From assembly GCA_021234535.1 (NCBI GenBank), contig CM037838.1:30481969-30545968 (forward strand): 64,000 bases of DNA, given 5' to 3'. The notes under the pieces were generated by a model, which worked only from the letters and a program-made list of their open reading frames with translations, ran no database searches and was not told the origin of the DNA. This document shows, in pieces, positions 51,650 through 63,331 of the stretch. Positions within the stretch are counted from its first letter, which is position 1; every line of letters begins with the position of its first letter. The translations under genes and the position numbers were made by a program. The DNA comes from Stichopus chloronotus (taxonomy: Eukaryota; Echinodermata; Holothuroidea; Aspidochirotida; Stichopodidae).

Positions 51650-52807
51650 GTTACTAGGCAACCGGATTGATACTCCTACTTACAAGGAAAGAATACCCCT
51701 ACCAACATATATACATATTTGCGGGTATTTGTGCCTTTCGACGCATATGCGTTGTATTGCAGTGCTAGATCACTAACCTAAGTAACTTAAGTGTCCAGCA
51801 CTTCTCTCCACAACGAGCAATCTGAAGCACCGATGAAAATTTTATACAGCTACGGGCACTCCGAGAGTACAGGAAATGATGTATGAATGACCATGCAAAA
51901 CGATAGAGCTGAGATTTGCAACTCCGTGGCTTGCCTACTTGTTCAGATCTGTCATATACAGAGTCCATTTTTGGATGACGGATAATGATATTTTTCTCCA
52001 TTGTACATACAGACAACGCTTGCTAACTCTAGCGTAAGATGAGGCATTTTTTCAATTAATTCTGGAATCCTTGCTATTGTCCAAACATATTTTGACAACT
52101 CTGTTTGGTTTCTGTACCTTTCCTCATTGAACGACTGATATTGGTATATTGATATCTTGAAATTGCGTTCCTCGTCATTACCTTTTTTTTTTTTATATAA
52201 GTTGCATACACTTTTTGCTGCTCTTCATTTTCCGTCCAACAGGCCGTCATTTTTATTTTTTGTATTTGGCATTCGGCATTTGGTTTCCCATATTTTTACG
52301 CACGAATACCAGTTTCATGTGTGAGTATATTTCACCTGTTTATCGATTGAAGGAGATTTGTAGCGTTTACCTGACACAAACTAGTCCAAATGCCAAATCT
52401 CCGTCCTTACATCACCAGCTACAGACAAGGGGTTTTGCGTGCAAAGTCAGTCTTGTCTGTTGTTAATAGACCGTGTCACCCCGTAACAACTGGCTTGTAC
52501 GATCTTTTATTTTCTTTTTTTTCTTTTGCTGCTGTTACGGTCCAGTGCTCATTCACTACCTTTTAACCTACAGGGGGAAGAATATTATTCTTTACTTTTT
52601 TCTTGTTCGAAGCAAAAAATAAAACCGACAGAGCCTGGATATTTTTCAACACTTATGCAATGTCACGATGACTAGTTGGCTTTTAAGCAGCATCCTGTAA
52701 CTCACAGCGTCGTCATTATGATATAGAAACATAGGCCTACCTTGTTAGTTATGAGAGGTAATAGGAATATTTTCCACCTTAACAGTGACTCAGATTTGTT
52801 CGATAAG
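51650..52807. other. Intergenic sequence upstream of CUB/YWTD gene
   Basis: No gene recognised. It may include part of a decayed LTR (from 51582 upward) and the promoter of the CUB/YWTD gene. I could not identify a TATA box or initiator with confidence. Confidence 0.4.
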
Positions 52808-52871
52808 ATGGCTTTTAGACTTTCTATCGTTTTGTTGATTTCTGTTCAGGCGCTAATGGTCGGTGGACAAG
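52808..52871 (+). CDS. CUB/YWTD gene exon 1: signal peptide
   Basis: 64 nt from ATG to the donor GTGAGT, ending in phase 1. It encodes a short basic start (MAFR), a hydrophobic core LSIVLLISVQAL and a small-residue cleavage region MVGGQ. The split G|AT codon matches exon 2. Confidence 0.85.
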
Positions 52872-55800
52872 GTGAGTACTTCCAGACGTTTTTTACCCAA
52901 TGTGTCGTCAGGTTACTGCTTTGACAAGAAATGTGCTAGGTGAGGTTATACAAGTGTTCTCCTCACGCGTTGTGAGCTCTTGTGTGTGGTTCTGTTTTTG
53001 TCGTACATGGGTACCGTTATCCCGCACATTAAAATGCCCTCTGTCTGCAATATATGTAAGTGACTGCCTATAGCTTCTCTTTAGTAACTAAATGTCTAGC
53101 TTCTCATCTGTCCCAATGTAAACCCCAAATGAAGACTTAACTTTAAAGTATAGGTACCTTTTGTAATTATAGTAAACTTTGTGTTTGTTGTTAACAAACA
53201 TATGACTCACTGTTTTAAATCAGTTTCTACATATTATCTCTGTCGCGTCTTTGGACAGGAAACTTGTCCTCGACTAAAGTATGCAAGGTTTTCCTCATGA
53301 CTTTCTCCCCTCCTCCCCTCCCCTTTACAATAGGTTCAAAATATACCTTCAGGTAATAGCGATTGGGTGTATTTGGCTTTTCATGCAATTGCACATCCTG
53401 TTCTAAAGAATACATAAAAAATTAAATAAGTCAGACTTGAAAAATGAGAGAATCAGCCTATTCAAAGCTCCTCCCACTTCTATTTTGATCCCTGCTTTAC
53501 GCTTACCTACAAATTTGAAGTAAACATTAATGAAAAAACATTTTTTCATATTTTTAACACAAACCCGTTTTGGAGAAAGAAATTGAGAAAAGGTATGTAA
53601 AATGAAAAATATTTATATATTTTTTATAAATACATATGTACTATGTATATATATGAAACTAAAATATACAAACGGATCAAATCCGACTCGATTGTCAGTC
53701 CCCCTCCCCTTCTAAGGTCACCGTTTCTCCATCCTCAAGTACAAACACATTGAAGTGTCGCTTATCTTCACACAGTAAACTTTGATTGATCGGTCTCACG
53801 GTGTCAACTTTTATGTTTCATAATAGCAGACGCAGACGAACACAGCTTGCAATATGCAGCCTGTACGAGTGTCTTGAAATCATCTCAACCTGTTCTGTTT
53901 AGAAAGTTTAAAGAAACCACTGCATACCGTCTTTGCTTTTATTTTATTAGCTTATGTTTACGAGCAATAAAAAGTTAGAAGTCACAAGTATAAAGAAAAA
54001 GGAACGACCACTCTTGGGTGGGTTTCCTTGCAGTATCACTTCGAAAAAGTGGCCTTCTTGGCTATATTTATGGCACTCATTAATGTTAACCTCCCCATGT
54101 CGTTATGTGAAACGGACAACTGGACTTGGTTTTGATACAACGGCAAATGATCAATTTAAGAGCATACTCATGTTACACAAAGCACTAAAAATTGAGAAAT
54201 TCCGACCCTTTTGAAAATTCGTGATCAGAGTTTTTTTTTTTTTTCACATTAGCGCTAATTCATTTGCACGCAGTAAGTGCAAGCCAGAATAAAAGTGAAA
54301 AAAATAACAATGTTGACAGATTTCATACAGCTGAGAAAGCTAAAGATGGGAAACTTAAGTGATTGATTACGTCCATCAAGCATCGTCACGTGGTTATACC
54401 CTTAAGACTCGTCACAAATTTATTGATATCAACTGACTAGCATACAGCGTTAAATAAACCTGACAAAGGAATCTTCAAATTTGGGAATCAAAGGGGAACC
54501 ACCATGAAATATTTTCACGTCCCTTTGTTAAGAGTGACCCTATGGCAATTAACTTTAACCCACAGCTGTAATCCATTGGAAAGGTACTTGTCTCCTTTTA
54601 TCTTTGTGACTTTTCTTTTACTTTTGTACTACTTGTACTACTGTTTATACGTTATCTTTTATGACATATTTGGCAGATGATGCAGATTGCAACAGAGAAC
54701 TACAGGCGCTGGGTTACTACCAGTCCACGCAATCGCCAGGGTACCCATTTGGTTACCAGAACGGATTACATTGTGTCACACACATCACGGCACATAACAA
54801 AAGCAAGGCCATTGAACTGTCGATAACAGCTTTTGATTTGGAGGAATCAGAAGACTGTTCCAAAGACGTATTAGCGGTAAAATATCGAATTTTATTTTCT
54901 CGCTTGAACCATAAAACTTCGCTGAATTACCTTAGGCGGTTAGTGTGAGATATATTCAAAAGGGAACCAAGGACTTCAAATATTAGTTTAATCCATTAAT
55001 TAACTAAGACAATTAATCAATTACAGACAATCGTACATATACCTTTGCATTAAAAGCCGTAAATACGTACAATCTGTGGCTATGACTTCAATTGCGTAGC
55101 ATATACTCCAGGTGCTAATCAAGACCTAGCAATTTGTTTGGGTAACGTATCCCGAATTTAGGCTATTGCTGTCATACCATTAATATTTCAACTCATTAAT
55201 TTAGCTTAACAATACTTTATCATTCTGAAAACAGAGAGATATGGTGGTAATTTCTTGCTGATAAAAAACAACGTTTTGAGAAAAAAAAACAGCTAAGGGT
55301 TTTGCTTACAGCAGCGGAAAAAGCGCATGGGATGTCATTTCTGCATCCTTCACACCACAAACTCCAATTCGTTTAATAATAGACCTACTACCATGTAAAA
55401 TAATTACGGTTTTATCAGAATTAAATTTTTTTAGAAGAAAGAAAAATTTCCAATATTCCACTAAAACGTCACGAGTCAAAATAGAAAACTGGTTTTGACT
55501 GAGAAAACGTTTATATATCTGATGATCATCACCACGAACCCTATACGATTGGACCGGAGACCCATCCTTGTGGAACCGCCAAATCTAACGTCTTTATCTT
55601 TATACTAACAATCAAAAATAGGCATTCTCTGTCTACACACAATAACTCAAAGAGTGAAAACATCCAAGAACAATACCGAAGAGACCATAGTTAAAAAGCA
55701 TGGCCAATAGCTCAAAAAAAAACTGCCCTTAGATCAAGGAAAATTAGAATGGGTACAACACTTCTGTAAGATGCCATCAAACTATCTAATTTGTGAAGAC

Positions 55801-58800
55801 GTAAGAGCAGAGCTTCAGTGCTCTGAAATTTTTTACAGTCAGATTGTTCACAAATATGGAGTTTATTACTATGTATTTGATCGTACTTTGAGCTTACCAA
55901 CAAAATTGAGATTAGGTATGCAATCTTAAGAGTTCTTAATAATTCAAACAATGTCAACTAAATTGACATCCTCCATAGAGCCTGCGGACAGGGACAAACT
56001 ATAGAGAGAGTACACAAGTACGGGAGCAGAGTCTCCATATTCTCAGAGAGAAGTTTGGGAAGGACGTCGCTGCAAGAAGATTTTCTCAAATTGTTTACAA
56101 TTATCAGATATATCAAAGGGATGTAACCTGGAGAGGTAGTTACAAGAGATTAGAAACGTTAAGACTTGGCAACTCACTGTCATGACATGTTATCTCTTTG
56201 TTGGTAAAAATAGGTATTGAAAGTGTTAGCAAATTCAAGCTTAGTAAATGAACTTGGGTTGTTTTGTTGTACGAAAGTCTAGATCTCGGTCACCTTTTCT
56301 CAGAGTCGATCTTTACGTAGAGTATTGTACCGATTACAAGCAGTGCATGAATATCTTCAACATGGTGTACATCCTCTGAAAATGACGGTGTTGTTTTGAC
56401 AATGAACCTGGTCTATTCAATCGAAAAGGATTTCTGCATATCAGGCATTTAAGCCATTAAATTCGTTTGTAAGTGCATCTGGGTGGGATCGACGACGTGC
56501 AGTGGTGCAGTATTTTCAACGATCTTTGTACACCACTTCTTTGGAAGTTTTTAAATGGTCACAATTAAAACAAAGAAAAAATCTGGGCAATTATCTGATG
56601 CTGCTTCCAGTGACGCAAAAGAGATGACTTGCAAACGTTGCTTACATATTTTCAATAGTTAGGATGAATAGAGAAGGCAATAGAGTATCGTAAGGATACA
56701 AAGTCAGTTTTCGATGCTCATTGGTATAAAATTAATGCTAGTGTTCCCTCAATTATGAATAAACCTTTAACAGTTTTTGGTAGGTAGACAAATGAGAACA
56801 AACATCTGACTGTAACGATTCCGGAAGACACGGTTTATTTATGGCATCAAAACATGTGCTACAGCACTAAAACTCTGTGCAACTCTACTCATAACATTCC
56901 TTTCTTACGTCAAACCTCAGTTTGGGGGACGATTGAAAAAGATTTTTGAAACACAAAATTGGCAGGTTAGTTTAAACTGAATAAAAAAAATGAATGACGC
57001 ATGCTGTCTGCACTATAACGTCAAACATTACTAATGTATTACTCATACATCACGTCTGACTGCATTCGTAATACTAACTAACTAGAATTATCGAATGTGC
57101 CCACAGACTGTAGCTATTAAAAATAATGTGTGCCGACGACGGTAATCAGATGCACTAAGAAGTCGTCACAGAATTTCCATAATGTGCTAAAATCATGTCT
57201 CGGTAGGACCTTTTACAAATGTAGGAGGCAATGGCTCTGTGGACGCTTTAATCCGGTGGGTTCTTCTTAGGGAGATGGGGTGTTCCTTTGGGTCAGGACA
57301 TGAACTATCTGTTCTAATGAGTGTCTTTACCCTTTTCACATTACCCCCTTCAATATCTCGTGGTTCTGGTGGGCTTATCTCCCAGTCACTGCCTGTCTCC
57401 TATTGAGTGTCCAAGTTATACAATTGACAAAGTTTTTAAATTTAATACGACTGTGTGAGAAGACTGGACCATATGTACCAGCAATGAAGTCACCTACATC
57501 AGTTTCGAGTCCGGTCTCGCCCCCATCGTCTCGGTCTCAGATTGTCTGGTCTTGGTCTGCAACAGAAATGTGGTCTCGGCCTCGGATGCGAGGTCTCGGA
57601 CATTAGACAGCAAAAATATAACACTAAGAGCAATGATGACTGAATGGACACAACAGCTGACAACATTAGTTGACAGTAGCACCAGAGCGTGTATGTGTTA
57701 CTGGGTAGTATTTTTGAAAGCTACAATTTGTTTTTCATAAATCAAGAGGTACATGCCTAATACTGCTACTCACTATATATATATGTAGCAGGTATACCTC
57801 CCTGGTTGTGTAATCAGTATTAACTAGTATTTGCATATTTTTTTAAGATTCTTCGAATATCCTTGCATCCATATATAGGTGGCTAAGTGTGGCTTAACTA
57901 TTTCTCTTGATTTGCTCATAATTACCTCAACTTAAAAATGTGTGCACCATAAATGTTTTTCCCCGGGGTAAAGAGACGGTCTCATAGTAAAACAGTAAAA
58001 ACTTACAGTTCCTATCGATGCCTACTATACACAAACTTCACTGTCGAACATTCAATACAGTGTAGGTCAGTATCACTGTCAAATTTGGCCGAGAGCTAAG
58101 GTTAGTAATACCTATCCTAACGTGGCAGCGAATGAGTCAAACAATGGGAGAAAATGTTGCATTGCTAATAAAATACAAAACTGCATTTTCGTTAAATTTG
58201 TCTACCATAGACGCGGTCACTGATTGATTAAGTGTGTCTTTGTTAGGAAGGATAGCTTCAGATATACCGCCGTAAGGCATTCACACTTTTTAATCTTCCT
58301 CTATTTTATTAAACTGTAACAGTCTACAAAATTTAATTGTCTTATATTAAGAACACGTGATTTGCCTGATTTGGAAGGTAATATGGTTTAGACATTCTTG
58401 TTTGCAGCTGCACTGAGTATCTGCCACTCGTCATGAAAAAATATGTATGCTAGTAAAATAGTTCTTAGGAAAATTGCATTTCTTCCGGTCTCGGTGACTC
58501 GACTCGGAATCGTATTTGTTGGACTCAGTCCCGAATCTGACTCGGATTCAAAGGACGCACTCGGTCTTGGACTTGAATCCATAATACTCGGTCTTTTTCT
58601 TGGACTCTAATAGTGTGGTCTCGCGGTTTATAACACTGATATGTACTGCAGGTTGACGGGAAAGTTCAGCCTCCAACAGTTATCGCCTCTGGACTCTAGC
58701 ATTGTTAATGTCAACCAGCAACCTGACCCTCAACATGTCAATCGAACTTACAGCAAACTCAAATGGTCCTGTCAGTGTTACTTTACTGAGCCACGTAGTC

Positions 58801-61800
58801 TGCAACTCCGGCCTTTTTGGGCTCTCTTATCAGCAGATATAATTTGGACATGATAGACTGTATAAGAAGCGAATACAGTGTGAAGCACAGCGCACGCTCT
58901 CAGTATTCTGAGCCTGGTAACATTCTTACTGAACGAACGCACACTAACCAGAGTTCTTTCTTTCAGTTCGCCAAGTATAATATTCGGTGGATGAGATAGA
59001 TAAATGAGTACAAACCGGGGGCGGAAAACCCTGCTGATGTATGACGTCACCATAGGTGATCTCTTACAGTGTTTGACTCTAGACAAAACAAATCTAATCA
59101 CAAATACAGAAATGGTGGCGTGTTTTTCAAAGAAAAGATAAGCATAGAAGACAAAAATATCATGTATACAAGAATGTTTAATCAAAGCCAAATAACAGCC
59201 GGAATAATAGTACAAACAACGACAAGCAATTCGACCAGGTGACAGTTGACGCCAATGTATGTGTATGGTGCGCCTATCTTGCCGTAAGTCTTGAAATAGC
59301 CTCGATTATGTCGTCATATGTCAGTTTCTCCCAATCTGATTGGATGATATTGTCATATCTCAAAAAAAAAACAAAAAAAAAACAAATCGATATATGCTAA
59401 TGCCCTCTACTTACGACAGTTTCAAATTTTTTCATTGGTTTACATTTACACATGACACATTCAAATTCGGCATCTGTCAGGTTTTCGCGATCCTATTAGA
59501 CAATATGAGGCACATGAGAGTTTCTAGAATTCTGATTGGAAGAAATTGTTATATGTAAGATTAAATTGAAATGTGTCAATTTAAATCGGCATCTGTCAGT
59601 ATTTCGGTTTTCCAAACATAGTCATATTCCCTCTCAGAGTCCTATTCCCTTTTATGTTCCGTTATTGTCCAATAAAATTGCGAGAAACTGTCATATGTTG
59701 ATTTAATGATGCACATGGTAGTTGCGTCCAATCAGATTCCTATTATCTGTCACGTGCCGTTATTGTCCGACAGGATAGCGAGAAACTGACAGAAGCCAAT
59801 TTAAATTTTCATATGTTGATTTAACTCTACATATGACAGTTTCTTCCAATCAGAATTCTAGGAGCTGTCATGTGCCGTCCTTGTCCAATAGAATTACGAG
59901 AAACTGACAGATACCGAGTTAAATTGACATATGTCGATTTCTTGTAGATATGACGATTTCATCCAATCAGATTGCGAGAAACTGACATATGGCGATTTAA
60001 TTTGACATATGTCAATTTTTAAACTAATGACACGATAGGCGCACTATATATGGTCACCGGACCCATCAAGTGTTAGCATAATAAAGGATGAAGTTTTTCT
60101 TATGAAATTAACATATGAGGGTAGGGTATACAGAAAGTGTTAAGAGTTACAAATCTCAGTAAGAGTGTCTACGTAATCAATCACCCATCACGTACATAGT
60201 GTGCTGTTGGGCCTTTATGTAGCAAAGTTTGTCAAGGAGTTCATAAGAAAACATTTAGCCTGTGGGCTACTAAACTTAACTAAAGACTATTTTAACATTG
60301 GCATTCAGGTATATGATGGAGTTGATGGGGGCTCAAGATTGATTCAGCACTCCTGTGGAGAAATCTGGGCGTGGCCTCATTATCCAGAAAAAGTCATAAC
60401 GACGGGTCCTGAGGTAACCATCGTATTCATAACAGACGGGGACACTGTAGACACAGGATACCAGTTTCACTATAAAGAGGGTAGGTAAAATAACCTTTTG
60501 CCTCATAAACACTCCTGCTATAACTTCCTCCTCTATTTTCTGTACCTTGTAACGTCGTTAAAATTTAAAAGCCTGACTCCTGATAAAACTTAAAATGTTA
60601 TTCGATCCAGGGTAGGCTCAAGGTACACGCATGACATCACTTGTGCTGTCCATATTTTCAGATACTGTTTTTCCCCCAATGTTATTTCTTAAAATTATTA
60701 AGTTGGTAATTTTCACAAATTAGCCAACACTGGGCCTTCTTTCATTGATAGTCTTTTATGCATCTACTCTTCGAGTCTTTGATTGGATAGGTGTGTAAAT
60801 CGTCAATAATGATGATGTTGATGAGTGGTTAATATTGTTACGGAGATATGATGCATGTAATGAGACTATGTAGAAGACTAACTATTGTAGAAGACTTTAC
60901 AATATTAATCCTACACATCAGTGTAAACAGGAATTTCATTGAGAGTAAGACACTAACTTTGAAGTCCTTTTGAAGTTAGGAGACGATTTTCTTCGAGGAG
61001 TCGGTCTGTTAACTGGTCAGTGTGGTGGTGGTGGTATGATCGTGTGTAAGAGCATTTACAGCTTTTGAATCTAATCTCCAGTTCGATGTCAAAATTCAGA
61101 GGGTTGCGATTGTCTAATCAAACTGAATCTAACAAAAGATGTAGGCGAAGACAAGTAAATTTGAACCAAGTGAAATTACTTGACCAATGACAGAGAGCAA
61201 AAATGATATCCCTTTTTATTTGTTGATGGGACCGAAAACGAACACTAATATTGTGTTTCGAACCAACCAATCATAAAGTCACCGTTTTAAGTGAAAATTG
61301 ACGACGTTCTTTCCCCAAGATACGAGAACGCAAATGAGAACAGTTGAAAGAGAAATGTTCAAAGTTATTAACGGTTGTTATTAATGGAAAGTATCATATT
61401 TACACCGTGACTAACAAAGTTAAGGTTGCACATATATGCACCAAACAATAGAATGTAGAATATGCAGCTTTAGGCCCGTGTAACCCTGAACATGAGCTTA
61501 AATGAAGTGTCACAACCGTCTTAGAAACAAAAATTCCCAGAAGAGGTCTCATATTTATGAATTCTTGTACCAGCTTCTCAGACCAAAGAGCTGCTCAGAC
61601 AGTATCGGATAGGTATATCCAGGCAGTACATTTAAGGTACACTAAAAACTACATGGCAATGACAATGAACGTAAAAATACACCAATAAACACCCGATTTA
61701 TCTTTAATATTTAGTTGAACCAGATCCAGGGATTATATTCTTTGCTGCATCAGACGTTAATAGGATTCACGCTATTTATCGACATAGCGCCTACAATTTC

Positions 61801-63331
61801 AGGATACAACCATCCGGACTGGTCTCTCCCCAAGCCGTGGATTATGATCCCGTTGAACAACACGTCTACTACACGGACAAAGGAGCCATGAGTATCGGCA
61901 GAGTCCACCTTCCGGAACAAAGAACCGATATACTCCACGAAAAAGCTATAACAGGTATTGTTACGGGCAATGTTCAAACTACGTACAGTAATGTGAGCTT
62001 TTTCTGACAAGCCATCTTGCATCACCTGCGATCTCACATGCTGCCCTCTGCTTTAACCTTCAATGTGGTCATTACATACGTGTATAGTTTCATGTTGTAG
62101 ACCAAAAATAGCTAGAGAAGTGTAGAAAGGTCATGCAAAGGAAAAATGAAACATATCGGCAATAAGGCAATTTTCGAAAAATTGACATTTTGACGTCGAC
62201 TTAAATTACCTTGATAAAATAACAAAAACCTGAACTTTGGCCATTTGATAAACTTGTCAAATCTTTGCCAGAATTCGGAAAATTTTGACGAAAATATCCC
62301 GTCAAAATGGTAAAATGATCATCTCTTTGCTGAGGTTGGACATCTCGCTACAATGGCAAAATTATGTAAAATGTCGACATTTTGCGGAGATCGAAAAAAA
62401 AAATCGTCAAACTCGTCAAAATCACAAAATGCGAAACATTTAGAAAACTGGCATTTTGCCAAGTTTAACCGACTCGTCAAAATGGCAGAATTCAGACAAT
62501 TTCTGCTGAGTTAAAGCATCTTGTCAAAATAGCAGAATTTGGAGAATTGTCATTTCGGCTACTTTTATCTTGGCACAATGAAGTTTGCCATTTGGATCAG
62601 TTGGCAAAATAGAGAATTCGGGCAGTAAATCATCTCGAAGAGAAAGTTTAACTCGGCAACATGTCAATTCTCTAAATTTGAAAAGAAGCTGAACAACGTC
62701 AAAATTGTACTTCTAGCGTCATCAAATTTAATCCGAAAAGAAGAATCTTATTTACTCTGGCAAACCTTTGAAAATGGAGACGAAATGTTTATCAAACTAT
62801 ACGAAGAGTTCAAGAGCCCGTCAAAGAGAAGCCGTTATTAGTTGTTATGCGATGACAGTAAACCTGATTACATATATGTTGACCAAAGTTGACTAAGTTT
62901 TAAGAACCTATTATTTCGTTAAAAATCATATAGGTTTTGATAAAACACATGGGCGTATGGTTTGAGTTCATACTTTTGTGAGTTCGTTTGACCTGTTATC
63001 CTTATTTATTTATTTCGAAGGACACAGATGCTCTTTGATTGACGTACCTGTAATCTTGAGTGTGCCATTATTGTGGTGTTATCTTTATATATATATTTGA
63101 GGAATATTTTATAGACCATATCTTACATGTGTATTATTTATGTATGCCGTCTACCCTGCATGCAGATCCGTTTGGTCTTCGAGTGGACATCGTGAATAGA
63201 TTACTGTACTGGACAGACGCTGTAGAGAAAACCATCTCTGTCTCAGACCTGGACGGGACACAGAGGATTACGATTATATCTGAAGATAACATAGATAAAC
63301 TTGGTGCAATTGTCGTGGAACCAGATCGAGG
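52808..63331 (+). CDS. Secreted or membrane protein with CUB and LDLR class B (YWTD) domains, 3' partial (5 exons visible)
   Basis: Exons 52808-52871, 54677-54876, 60309-60480, 61715-61954 and 63166-63331 join with consistent phases (1, 0, 1, 1, then 2 at the last donor) into about 280 residues. Residues 1-21 (MAFRLSIVLLISVQALMVGG and Q) are a signal peptide. Exons 2-3 encode one CUB domain with four cysteines, and exons 4-5 start an LDLR class B beta-propeller. A propeller needs six YWTD blades and only two are seen, so the gene continues past the window. A receptor or matrix adhesion role is inferred from domains only. An in-frame ATG at 52751 would add 19 residues before the signal peptide; I preferred 52808 because it puts the hydrophobic core at the N-terminus. 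Confidence 0.87.
52872..54676 (+). other. Intron 1 of CUB/YWTD gene, nothing recognised
   Basis: AT-rich, with a T13-14 tract at about 54230. No element recognised. Confidence 0.5.
54677..54876 (+). CDS. CUB/YWTD gene exon 2: first half of CUB
   Basis: 200 nt, phases 1 to 0. It encodes DDADCNRELQ, STQSPGYPFGYQNGLHC and AIELSITAFDLEESEDCSKD. SPGYP..Y.....C and (I/L)x(L)xxxxFxxE....C..D are canonical CUB features. The acidic residues around EDCSKD could form the calcium site of cbCUB domains. The acceptor is TTTGGCAG and the donor GTAAAA, which is suboptimal. Confidence 0.93.
54877..59259 (+). other. Intron 2 of CUB/YWTD gene, 5' part
   Basis: Mostly unassigned. Two stretches, 57495-57605 and 58485-58625, are made of decayed GGTCTCGG / GGACTCGG words about 1 kb apart. 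The segment 55700-56700 has the look of old retroelement sequence, but I could not match a domain. Confidence 0.4.
59268..60044. mobile_element. Terminal-inverted-repeat element built of CCAAT-containing subrepeats
   Basis: The ends are GTGCGCCTATC (59268-59278) and its exact complement GATAGGCGCAC (60034-60044). The interior contains about seven diverged units with TGTCATATGT, TCCAATCAGATT or TCCAATA.AATT, GCGAGAAACTGACA and GATTTAA. No ORF. It lies in intron 2 of the CUB/YWTD gene, ending 264 bp before exon 3. Confidence 0.7.
60309..60480 (+). CDS. CUB/YWTD gene exon 3: second half of CUB
   Basis: 172 nt, phases 0 to 1. It starts VYDGVDGGSRLIQHSCGE, directly continuing DVLA to give DVLAVYDG, and ends TDGDTVDTGYQFHYKE. 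V-Y-D-G, S-C-G and (F/I)-x-T/S-D ... G-(Y/F)-x-(F/A)-x-Y complete the CUB with its third and fourth cysteines. The acceptor is GCATTCAG and the donor GTAGGT. Confidence 0.94.
60481..61714 (+). other. Intron 3 of CUB/YWTD gene, nothing recognised
   Basis: No coding or repeat structure recognised. Confidence 0.5.
61715..61954 (+). CDS. CUB/YWTD gene exon 4: LDLR class B propeller start
   Basis: 240 nt, phases 1 to 1. It encodes PGIIFFAASDVNRIHAIYR, then QAVDYDPVEQHVYYTDKGAM and SIGRVHLPEQ. The first part is the FLLxAxxxxIxxI entry strand of LDLR/LRP propellers. AVDYDPVEQHVYYTD is a YWTD blade with W replaced by Y. The acceptor is ATATTTAG and the donor GTATTG. Confidence 0.93.
62155..62720 (+). 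repeat. Degenerate repeat field with GTCAAAATGGCAAAAT core
   Basis: Words such as CGTCAAAATGGTAAAAT, GCTACAATGGCAAAATT, CTCGTCAAAATGGCAGAATT and CTTGTCAAAATAGCAGAATT recur every 40-60 bp, with ATTTTGAC/CATTTTGC inversions between them. It lies in intron 4 of the CUB/YWTD gene. Confidence 0.65.
63166..63331 (+). CDS. CUB/YWTD gene exon 5: YWTD blade
   Basis: 166 nt, phases 1 to 2. It encodes GLRVDIVNRLLYWTDAVEK, ISVSDLDGTQRITI and LGAIVVEPDRG. RLLYWTD....I.V..LDG..R is a textbook LDLR class B repeat, and AIVVEPDRG leads into the next blade. The acceptor is GCATGCAG and the donor GTATGT. The following blade must lie beyond the visible sequence. Confidence 0.94.

Noticed and set aside
55700..56700. 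Possible LINE-like sequence on the minus strand
   Set aside because: Fragments look vaguely like a retroelement, but frames are heavily broken and no RT or endonuclease motif could be identified.
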